Of a stretch of 57,273 bases of DNA, positions 17,013-24,073 are shown piece after piece (positions within the stretch are counted from its first letter, which is position 1; the number at the start of each line of letters is the position of its first letter). Origin of the DNA: Collinsella aerofaciens (GTDB taxonomy: Bacteria > Actinomycetota > Coriobacteriia > Coriobacteriales > Coriobacteriaceae); the NCBI RefSeq assembly GCF_015670795.1, contig NZ_JADPCJ010000015.1, forward strand, positions 1 to 57,273. Direction: 5' to 3'. Below the pieces are notes generated by a model. It was not told the origin of the DNA. It saw only the letters and a program-made list of their open reading frames with translations, and did no database searches. Position numbers and translations under genes: made by a program.

Positions 17013-17122
17013 CATTAGGGACGTTCTTAAACGACTAGTCGTTGGGGACACTCTTGAACAGGCAACAGCCAAGGAGTGTCCCCAGCTGCCGGCACTTAGG
17101 GACGTTCCCAAAGTGCCGGCTA
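17013..17122. repeat. Intergenic repeat with GGAGTGTCCCCA and CTGCCGGCAC blocks (copy 2)
   Basis: Here the blocks AAGGAGTGTCCCCA and CTGCCGGCAC are joined by two TAGGGACGTTC sequences and an ACGACTAGTCGT palindrome. It is a longer relative of the element at 4350-4402. It fills most of the gap between the permease stop and pckA. Confidence 0.6.
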
Positions 17123-18691
17123 CAGCGGCAGGCCTTGGCCGAGCATGGCAATGGCGCTCATGAGGACCAGCATGCCGGCGGCGTAGGGCAGCACCGCGCC
17201 CAGAAGCTCGGCGTCCTTACCGCGCACGTGAACGGCGGCAAGGCCAATGGCGAGGGTCTGCGGCGAAATCATCTTACCGGCGGCGACACCCAGGGCGTTC
17301 AGCGCGACCATCCAGTAGTCACTCACACCCAGCGCCGAAGCGGCCTGGCTCTGAATGGGACCAAACAGCATGCCCGAGGACGTGCCCGAACCGGTCACGA
17401 ACGCACCGACGGCACCGATCCACGGAGCCAGAATCGGGTACAGCCCACCGGCGACGGCAATGCAAAACGCACTGATTGACGAGATCATGCCCGCATAGCC
17501 CATCACCTTGGCGCAGCCCAGCACCGAAAGCATCGTGATTACCGTCGGCATCATCTGCTTGACGGTCGCGGCCAGCACCTCGCCCATCAGACGCGGCGAA
17601 GCGCCCTGAATCGCACCGCCGATAAACGCGGCCAGGAAGATCCAAACACCCGGTGTGTTGATCCACGAAAACGTAAGCGTACCGGGGTTCTCGCCGCAAT
17701 ACACCTGCACGTGGCTCGCAAACGGCACGAGCGCGGCGTGCACGACGGGAACCAGGTTGGAGGTACCCAGCAGCAGCACAAAAATCAGGATGAAGCACGA
17801 CCAAGCAGAAAGCGCCGACTTAACGGTGAGCTGTTCGCCGGCCTCGATATTCATATGGAAGCGCGCGTCCAGGTGACCGGACTTCTCGGCGCGCATGGCA
17901 AGCGCGGCAGTCAGCGCGAGTGACACGATGGAGCCCACGACCACGGCCAGCTCGGGACCCACAAACATGGCAACGACCAGGGCCGCACCTACAAAGGACA
18001 CGCCGGAAAGCAGTGCCACGCCGGCCACGCCGTGCAGGCGCTCGCTCACGCTCGCAACATTGCCCTGGTCATCGGCAACACGACCCGCAACCAGCACAAT
18101 AAGCAGCGGCATCGCCACAAAGAAGGGCGCGAGCTGCACCAGCTGAACGGTCGCCAGGTGCAGGGAATCCAGACCCACCAGGTCGGCAACGGACACCGTG
18201 GGGATGCCAATGGAGCCGTAGGGCGTGGGCACGCCGTTGGCCAGCAGGCAGATCAGCACGGCAGGCACGGCCTCAAAACCAAGGCCCGCGAGCATGCCGG
18301 CGGGAATGGCAACGGCAGTGCCAAAGCCAGCCATGCCCTCCATAAAGCCACCGAAGCACCAAGCCACGAGCAGCGCCAACAGACGGCGGTCGCTGCTGAT
18401 GGAGGTAATCATGCTGCCGATCACGTCCATGGCGCCCGTGCGCACACACAGGTTATACGTGAACACCGCGGCGATAATCACGAGCACGATGGGCCACAGG
18501 GCCATCAAAAAGCCCTCGAGCGAGGCCGTGGCTATCTGCGCCGCCGGCAGATGCCACCACGCAAAGGCGAGCACGCACGAAAGGGCAAACGAGCCAATGG
18601 CGGCCTTCCAAGCCGGCCATTTAAAGCACAGCAGCATCACGACGAGCCAGATGATCGGCACAAGAGCCAGCAAAAACGCAGCGACATCCAT
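17120..18691 (-). CDS. L-lactate permease (LctP/LldP family)
   Basis: A 523-residue membrane protein with about twelve hydrophobic helices. The N-terminus (LLALVPIIWLVVMLLCFKWPAWKAA) and the block GFGTAVAIPAGMLAGLGFEAVPAVLICLLANGVPTPYGSIGIPT near residues 115-160 are characteristic of LctP permeases, which import lactate or glycolate with protons. The C-terminal helices contain FVTGSGTSSGMLFGPIQ. ATG 18691 has AAGGAG upstream. It is divergent from the flippase-like gene, with 178 bases between the two starts. Confidence 0.92.
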   Translation of the reverse strand: MDVAAFLLALVPIIWLVVMLLCFKWPAWKAAIGSFALSCVLAFAWWHLPAAQIATASLEGFLMALWPIVLVIIAAVFTYNLCVRTGAMDVIGSMITSISSDRRLLALLVAWCFGGFMEGMAGFGTAVAIPAGMLAGLGFEAVPAVLICLLANGVPTPYGSIGIPTVSVADLVGLDSLHLATVQLVQLAPFFVAMPLLIVLVAGRVADDQGNVASVSERLHGVAGVALLSGVSFVGAALVVAMFVGPELAVVVGSIVSLALTAALAMRAEKSGHLDARFHMNIEAGEQLTVKSALSAWSCFILIFVLLLGTSNLVPVVHAALVPFASHVQVYCGENPGTLTFSWINTPGVWIFLAAFIGGAIQGASPRLMGEVLAATVKQMMPTVITMLSVLGCAKVMGYAGMISSISAFCIAVAGGLYPILAPWIGAVGAFVTGSGTSSGMLFGPIQSQAASALGVSDYWMVALNALGVAAGKMISPQTLAIGLAAVHVRGKDAELLGAVLPYAAGMLVLMSAIAMLGQGLPL

Positions 18692-18794
18692 GGGTAAAAA
18701 CTCCTTGGTACCGCGCAAGCGGCATCGGGGGGTCACAAAACTTCAAAAGGATACCGCACGTTTACCGACAAATTACATCCGCCCGCCGAAATTA

Positions 18795-18811
18795 TTGAAC
18801 AACCTGTTCAA
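18795..18811. promoter_or_regulatory. Inverted repeat TTGAAC-N5-GTTCAA between divergent genes
   Basis: A perfect 6-bp inverted repeat lies between the permease (starts 18691, minus) and the flippase-like gene (starts 18870, plus). A TATACT box at about 18836 fits a plus-strand promoter. It is a plausible operator for either gene; no regulator is adjacent. Confidence 0.45.
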
Positions 18812-18869
18812 AAACACGAATGGACACCACCGCGACTATACTAGAGCGCAGTAAGAGAAAGGAATCGTC

Positions 18870-20444
18870 TTGAGCATCACGCCCCTCGATAGCATCCGCC
18901 GCACCATCGCCCGCCGCAATGGCGTCGCCGACCCCACCGTATCGGGTGGGGCGCACGGACAGGGCGGACGCATCGAGAACGGCCTGTTCCCCGCATCGCA
19001 CACCGCCGAGGAGCTTGCACGAATCCAAGAGCTAAGCCAGCGTAACGCCGGCGGTCCCGACACCAGCCAGACCACGCGCCGTCGCCGCGAGCGCAATCGC
19101 GAGCCCGGCCCCATCCACCGCATGGTCAATGCCTGGTGGAACCGCCTTCTCGGAGCCGTCTACGGCGGCGGCTTCTCCACGCAAGAAGCCGAGTACGAAG
19201 ATCACGCCACCCGTCGCGACTACCTTTGGAATACTCTGGGCACCGCCGTATGGGGGATGGCGTTTCCGCTGCTCACCATTGTGTCGACGCAGCTCGTGGG
19301 CGCCGAGGAGGCCGGCAAGTTCTCCATCGCCTTTGTCACCGGCACGCTCATCATGATCGCGTGCAACTACGGCGTGCGCAACTTTCAGGTCTCGGACATC
19401 GATGAAAAAACCTCCTTCGCCTCCTACCAGCTCAACCGCTGGCTCTGCGGAGCGCTCGCGTTGGCATGCGGCCTGGTATACAGCAGCGCCCGCGGCTACG
19501 ATGCGCAGATGGCCACGATCGGCCTGGGCGTCTACCTCTATAAGGTGGTCGACGGCATCGCCGACGTGTACGAGGGCCGCCTGCAGCAGGCCGACAAGCT
19601 CTACCTGGCCGGCATGAGCCAAACGCTGCGCTCCGCCGGCGTCATCGCGGTCTTTAGCGTGGCACTGTTCCTCACACGCAGCATGCCCATCGCGGCCATG
19701 GCCATGGGTGTCACCGCCATCGCCTCGCTCGTGCTGGTCACCGCCCCGCTCGCCCTGCTCGAAACCGAAAAATCACGCCGCATGAGTCTGCGCGAGGCTG
19801 GCCACCTGTTTATCCAGTGCGCCCCGCTCTTTGGTGCACTGTTCCTGTTCAACCTCATCGAGAGCATGCCCAAGTTTGTGATGGAAGGCACGCTGGCCTA
19901 CAAGTATCAGCTGTACTTTAATGCCCTGTTCTTTCCGGCGCAGGCCATTTTGTTGAGCATCGGATTTATCTATAAACCGCAGCTTTTGCGCCTGTCGAGT
20001 ATTTGGGCGAATCCACGCAAGCGTCGCCGCTTTGACTTGATTATTATTGCCGTTATGGCACTAATCGTGGTCATTACCGGAGCGTGCGCCGCATTTATGG
20101 CAGGCCCCGGCATCCCCATCATGAGCTTTATGTACGGCCTTAACTTTGAGCGCTACCGCACGCTGGCGCTGCTAATGGTTGTCGCCGGCGGCGTCACCGC
20201 GGCAATCGACTTTATCTACGCCATCATCACGGTGTTGCGCCACGCCGACGACGTCACCAAGATCTACCTGATCTGCTTCGCCGTAAGCGTGGTGCTGCCG
20301 GTGATCCTGATTAAGCTGCTGGGTCTGATGGGCGCTGTGGTGAGCTACCTAGCCATCATGGCCCTGCTCCTGGTGCTACTGATTATCGAGTACGCCCACA
20401 TCCGCCAACGCATCGAACGCGACCGCAACCCATACGGCGCCTAA
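18870..20444 (+). CDS. Flippase-like polytopic membrane protein (MATE/Wzx-type)
   Basis: The 524-residue protein has a basic, disordered N-terminus of about 110 residues and then about twelve hydrophobic helices. The pattern WNTLGTAVWGMAFPLLTIVSTQLVGAEEAGKFSIAFV resembles the first helices of polysaccharide flippases and exporters, which move lipid-linked sugars across the membrane. It starts at TTG 18870, with AGAAAGGA 7 bases upstream; no ATG fits. No glycosyltransferase genes lie alongside, so the cargo is unknown. The assignment rests on topology and on the weak signature above. Confidence 0.68.
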   Translation: MSITPLDSIRRTIARRNGVADPTVSGGAHGQGGRIENGLFPASHTAEELARIQELSQRNAGGPDTSQTTRRRRERNREPGPIHRMVNAWWNRLLGAVYGGGFSTQEAEYEDHATRRDYLWNTLGTAVWGMAFPLLTIVSTQLVGAEEAGKFSIAFVTGTLIMIACNYGVRNFQVSDIDEKTSFASYQLNRWLCGALALACGLVYSSARGYDAQMATIGLGVYLYKVVDGIADVYEGRLQQADKLYLAGMSQTLRSAGVIAVFSVALFLTRSMPIAAMAMGVTAIASLVLVTAPLALLETEKSRRMSLREAGHLFIQCAPLFGALFLFNLIESMPKFVMEGTLAYKYQLYFNALFFPAQAILLSIGFIYKPQLLRLSSIWANPRKRRRFDLIIIAVMALIVVITGACAAFMAGPGIPIMSFMYGLNFERYRTLALLMVVAGGVTAAIDFIYAIITVLRHADDVTKIYLICFAVSVVLPVILIKLLGLMGAVVSYLAIMALLLVLLIIEYAHIRQRIERDRNPYGA

Positions 20445-20481
20445 TTAGCTGCCCCCGGTACCGGAATTTGCGATGGAATCT

Positions 20482-20509
20482 CCCCGGCTGGGGTCTCGTT
20501 GCGGACAAT
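20482..20509. repeat. 28-bp repeat ahead of the 123-bp element, copy 1
   Basis: Begins CCCCGGCTGGGGTCTCG and ends GTTGCGGACAAT; an identical 28-bp copy is at 23575-23602, the same short distance before the second 123-bp element. It opens with a CCCC/GGGG hairpin. Confidence 0.75.
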
Positions 20510-20524
20510 ATGCATCACGCAAAA

Positions 20525-20647
20525 CTAAGTGAGTAGACTTTTACCGAATCCCCGACCACACCGACAAACCACAAGTCTGTGACCTGCGGTTTTATTGAGG
20601 CAAATATGTTGGGTGCTCGGCATTTCCAAAAAAGTCTACTCACTTAG
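20525..20647. repeat. 123-bp element with 18-bp terminal inverted repeats, copy 1
   Basis: The ends CTAAGTGAGTAGACTTTT and AAAAGTCTACTCACTTAG are perfect inverted repeats. The interior includes ACAAGTCTGTGACCTGCGG, shared with copy 2 at 23618-23740, which has the same length. There is no coding capacity. The structure resembles a miniature inverted-repeat element or a conserved RNA hairpin. It fills most of the 315-base gap between the flippase-like gene and the phosphatase. Confidence 0.75.
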
Positions 20648-20660
20648 CCAGCGGGCAGCC

Positions 20661-20697
20661 AAATGATTATTAAATCCTCGTCCCAGAAAAATCATTT
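20661..20697 (-). terminator. Terminator-like hairpin after the phosphatase gene (copy 2 of short family)
   Basis: AAATGATT...AATCATTT pairs around a loop with CTCGTCCCAG, closely matching the hairpin at 7945-7981. It lies 63 bases beyond the stop codon at 20760. Confidence 0.65.
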
Positions 20698-20759
20698 GGT
20701 GGGCAGAAGGGCAAAAGTAGTCAAAAAGCCCCGTCTCAAATTGGCTACCCTTTGTGTAA

Positions 20760-21599
20760 TCATTCGCCAGGAAGAATGTTGGCGTAGAATTCCGCACCAT
20801 CATCGAGCCGCAGGATGCCCACGCGACCGAACTCGGAGCCGGTGGCGGCGGCGCAGTCGATGTCGATGCGATCGGGAACGCCGGCGGTATCCTCGCCGCC
20901 CAGGCGCACAATCTGCCCGCGGCCCGACTCCTCATCGAGCCCCGCCAGGCCGCCTACCTCGCAATAACGCCCGAGCGACACCGTTGGCGTGTGGCCGCTC
21001 ACCACGACCGGGCCCTTGCCCTCGGCAGAAAGCAACCCCGTCGGCGCATCCCAATAGCCGTGACGGATCCACAGCAAGTCATCGGACGACTGCACGGCAA
21101 GCATCTGCTTCAGCAGTTCGCGATCGGCGCCAACCGCTCCGGCACCATCGGCACAATCAACCCCATGTTCAAGCAAAAACGCCCGCGCCGCCTCGGTCTG
21201 GATGCCGGCATGCACCAGCAGATACGGACGCTCGTCAGTTCCGGCTACCGCGTAGAGCGGCAGCGTCGCCATCCAACGCACGAGCTCCTCGTACGCCTCA
21301 AATTCCATATCGTTGAGCTGCTGACGGGTAGTCCAACCGCCGTTGATATCCCAGGTCTCGGCATCGAGCGGATCTTGGCCAATAATGGCATCGAGCATGA
21401 TCTGCTCGTGATTGCCCTTGAGCACGCGAGCGTTGGGCAGCGAGCGAACGAGCTTAATAACGCCAACTGGATCGGGCCCGCGATCGATCATGTCACCCAG
21501 CACGTACAGCGTATCGTCGGACGCCAGCGAAATCTTGGACAGGGCCTCGTCAAGCGCACGCACGTGCCCGTGAGCATCGGATGTCACATAGATCGCCAT
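20760..21599 (-). CDS. Metallophosphoesterase (PrpA/ApaH-like serine/threonine phosphatase)
   Basis: The 279 residues show the full PPP-type phosphoesterase signature: SDAHGH (D-x-H) near residue 9, GDMIDRG near 35, GNHE near 63, a central histidine (LLVHAG near 128) and SGHTP near 200. These ligands hold two metal ions. The length and the final VGILRLDDGAEFYANIL match small bacterial protein phosphatases or diadenosine-tetraphosphatase relatives, so the substrate is open. It diverges from the antiporter gene across a 325-base gap. Confidence 0.88.
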   Translation of the reverse strand: MAIYVTSDAHGHVRALDEALSKISLASDDTLYVLGDMIDRGPDPVGVIKLVRSLPNARVLKGNHEQIMLDAIIGQDPLDAETWDINGGWTTRQQLNDMEFEAYEELVRWMATLPLYAVAGTDERPYLLVHAGIQTEAARAFLLEHGVDCADGAGAVGADRELLKQMLAVQSSDDLLWIRHGYWDAPTGLLSAEGKGPVVVSGHTPTVSLGRYCEVGGLAGLDEESGRGQIVRLGGEDTAGVPDRIDIDCAAATGSEFGRVGILRLDDGAEFYANILPGE

Positions 21600-21924
21600 G
21601 GAACGCCTCTCTTTACATTGCGGCCGAAGCCCGGAGCCGCAACTAAAACTTCAAGTTGAACTTAAACGTTATCCATTGTACTCCGTTGCAATAAAGCTGG
21701 AAAGGGTTGCATACCGTCAACGGTCGCCGCCGCCCACGCGCCCGCGCGCGCCGTTCACGGTGCACCGCTGGCAGCTGCTCCCCGACCAGCAACGCTCGCG
21801 TCGCAGCCTCGTGTCGAAAATGCGCACGTCCGCAATCCGCCCCCATATACCCACCATCTTTGGGTACAAATAACCGCAGACAACTGACCGTGCCACGCCA
21901 ACCACCCAGGAGCGGACACCATCC
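21600..21924. other. Divergent promoter region without a gene
   Basis: No frame here looks coding. It contains the odd palindrome TTCAAGTTGAA at 21650-21660 and a CAGGAG-type ribosome site before the antiporter start. It must hold both the phosphatase and the antiporter promoters, but I see no strong -35/-10 pair. Confidence 0.5.
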
Positions 21925-23526
21925 ATGAACCAGATACTTCTCTTTATCGGCCTCGTCATTATTCTGTGCCTGACCATCAAACCCGTCGGCAAAAAGCTCC
22001 CCTTCCCCACCCTGCTCATCTTTATCGCGCTGGGCATGCTGCTGGGCGTCAACGGCCCGGCGCACATCGACTTTAGCGACTATGCGCTCACCGAAACCGT
22101 CTGCAGCACGGCGCTGCTGTTCATCATGTTCTACGGCGGCTTTAACACCAACATCGACCGCGCCAAGCCCGTCGCCGTGCCCGCGGTGCTGCTGAGCACG
22201 CTCGGCGTCGTCATCACCGCTGGCATCACCGGCGTGTTCGCGCACTTTGTACTGGGCTTCGACTGGATCGGCGGCCTGCTGCTGGGATCGGTCGTGGCGT
22301 CGACCGATGCGGCGAGCGTCTTTAGCGTGCTGCGCGAGCACAGTCTGTCGCTGAGAGGTGGCACCGACTCGCTGCTCGAGGTCGAATCGGGCTCCAACGA
22401 CCCCGTCGCCTACATGCTCACCGCCGTGCTCGCGACCCTCGCGGCGGGCGGCGACGTTAACATCCCCGTGCTGCTGGCCAAGCAAATCATCCTAGGCGTG
22501 GGGTTGGGTCTTGCCATTGGCTGGACATCCAGCCGTCTGATCGAGCGCGCGCATGCAACAGCCGAGGGCGCGCAGACTATCTTTTTATTCGCCGTGGCTA
22601 TCGTCGCCTACGCGCTGCCGAGCTACCTGGGCGGCAACGGCTTTTTGGCCGTATACCTGGCGGGCATTGTGCTGGGCGCGAGCGACATCACCGGCAAGGT
22701 CGAGCTGGCGCACTTCTTCGACACCCTCACCGAGATGGCAGAGATGACCATCTTCTTTTTGCTCGGCCTGCTCGTGACGCCCGCCCGCCTGCCGCAAATG
22801 CTGCTGCCGGGCCTGGCACTCATGGCGTTTATGCTCTTCGCGAGCCGCCCCTTCGCCGTAGGCGTACTACTGGCGCCCTTTAAGACGAACCCCCGCCAGG
22901 TTGCGCTCGTAAGCTGGGCTGGCCTGCGCGGCGCAGCTTCGGTCGTGTTTAGTCTCTTTGCCGTGGTGGCCGGTGTTCCCGGCGGTCACGACCTGTTTGA
23001 CCTTGTGTTTGTAATTGCCGTATCGAGCATTGTGGTGCAAGGTTCGCTGCTACCGGCGGTGGCAAAGAAGCTCGATATGATCGACGCGGAAGGCGACGTT
23101 CGCCGTACGTTTAACGATTACCGTGACGAGGACGGTATGTCGTTCGTCAAACTCAAGGTAGGCGCGGGCCATCCGTTTGCCGGTCGTTCGCTCGCCGATA
23201 TTGGCAGCGCGACGGATATGCTGGTGGTCCTGGTGCTGCGCGACGGCGCACACCCCGTGCTGCCCAACGGTGATACCGTAATTGAAGAAGGCGACCTTCT
23301 GGTTATGGCCGCGCCGACGTTTGAAGAGCGTGCCGAGGTTACGCTGCGCGAGGTCACCGTAACGCCCCACGGGCGTCTGGCCGGCCAACGTCTACGCGAC
23401 GTGCCGCAAGGCAAGCACCCCTTTATCGTCGTGATGCTCAAGCGCGACGGTCAAACGATCATCCCCGACGGCAACACCCTCATATACGCCGGCGACGAAG
23501 CCGTCATCGCCACGCTGGCGTCGTAG
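21925..23526 (+). CDS. Potassium/proton antiporter with C-terminal RCK_C domains (CvrA/NhaP2-like)
   Basis: Residues about 1-385 form a CPA1-type antiporter with some twelve helices. Family marks include LLGSVVASTDAASVFSVLRE near 120, LEVESGSNDPVAYML near 150 and SWAGLRGAASVVFSLFAV near 330. Residues about 400-530 contain two TrkA-C-like segments (GHPFAGRSLADIG...VVLVLRDG and GRLAGQRLRDVPQGKHPFIVVMLKRDG), which sense nucleotide or ion ligands and gate transport. This order matches CvrA/NhaP2. It probably exports K+ in exchange for protons. The 533 residues start at ATG 21925. Confidence 0.9.
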   Translation: MNQILLFIGLVIILCLTIKPVGKKLPFPTLLIFIALGMLLGVNGPAHIDFSDYALTETVCSTALLFIMFYGGFNTNIDRAKPVAVPAVLLSTLGVVITAGITGVFAHFVLGFDWIGGLLLGSVVASTDAASVFSVLREHSLSLRGGTDSLLEVESGSNDPVAYMLTAVLATLAAGGDVNIPVLLAKQIILGVGLGLAIGWTSSRLIERAHATAEGAQTIFLFAVAIVAYALPSYLGGNGFLAVYLAGIVLGASDITGKVELAHFFDTLTEMAEMTIFFLLGLLVTPARLPQMLLPGLALMAFMLFASRPFAVGVLLAPFKTNPRQVALVSWAGLRGAASVVFSLFAVVAGVPGGHDLFDLVFVIAVSSIVVQGSLLPAVAKKLDMIDAEGDVRRTFNDYRDEDGMSFVKLKVGAGHPFAGRSLADIGSATDMLVVLVLRDGAHPVLPNGDTVIEEGDLLVMAAPTFEERAEVTLREVTVTPHGRLAGQRLRDVPQGKHPFIVVMLKRDGQTIIPDGNTLIYAGDEAVIATLAS

Positions 23527-23574
23527 CGGCAAGGGGATAACCGTCCCGAATTGGCTACATTTGAGCATCAATCG

Positions 23575-23602
23575 CCCCGGCTGGGGTCTCGTTGCGGACA
23601 AT
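23575..23602. repeat. 28-bp repeat ahead of the 123-bp element, copy 2
   Basis: Identical to 20482-20509 and in the same orientation, 49 bases beyond the antiporter stop. Confidence 0.75.
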
Positions 23603-23617
23603 TAGTGCCTCTCAAAA

Positions 23618-23740
23618 CTAAGTGAGTAGACTTTTGTAGAATCGCCGACCACGTCACCAAAGCACAAGTCTGTGACCTGCGGGTTTGTTGAAGCAAAATT
23701 GTCGGGTGCTCTGGATTTCGAATAAAGCCTACTCACTTAG
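23618..23740. repeat. 123-bp element with terminal inverted repeats, copy 2
   Basis: Same length and order as copy 1. Its left end is the identical 18-mer and its right end differs by one or two bases. The interior matches over most of its length. It lies in the 326-base gap between the antiporter and the last gene of the BREX-like operon. Confidence 0.75.
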
Positions 23741-23852
23741 CCAGCGTGCAGTCAAAATAGAACGGTCGCGAGCTCATTAGACTCCATTGCGACGGCTTAT
23801 CGTGCATTTTCGCGCAGCTGCGGGTACAGACGCCCGTCCCAAATTAGCTACC

Positions 23853-24044
23853 CTAGTCATCGTCGACGGCAAAATCGCGGAGGTCGAGGCCTTCTCGTTC
23901 GGCTCGGGCTAGGAGCTCCTGAGGTGACTCGTCCTCGATATCTACTACTTCGAGCATGGCGGCCGGAAAGCCCACGCCGGCTGCACTCCCCGCGCGGTCG
24001 AGCAGACTCTCGCACAGTTGGTCTACATCAACTTCGATCTCCAT
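23853..24044 (-). CDS. Small acidic protein at the end of the BREX-like operon
   Basis: I do not recognise this 63-residue protein. It is strongly acidic, with many D and E residues and few K or R, and has no membrane segment. The start is well supported: GGGAGG precedes ATG 24044, which lies only 29 bases after the pglZ stop, on the same strand. It is therefore probably co-transcribed with the defence operon. A DNA-mimic, chaperone or regulatory role would fit its charge, but this is speculation. It could also be an unrelated short gene using the operon transcript. Confidence 0.6.
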   Translation of the reverse strand: MEIEVDVDQLCESLLDRAGSAAGVGFPAAMLEVVDIEDESPQELLARAEREGLDLRDFAVDDD

Positions 24045-24073
24045 GGTGCAACCTCCCTATTCAGCCCCCCCAC

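Noticed and set aside
15528..17018. Long plus-strand open frame opposite pckA
   Set aside because: Antisense shadow of a well-supported enzyme gene.
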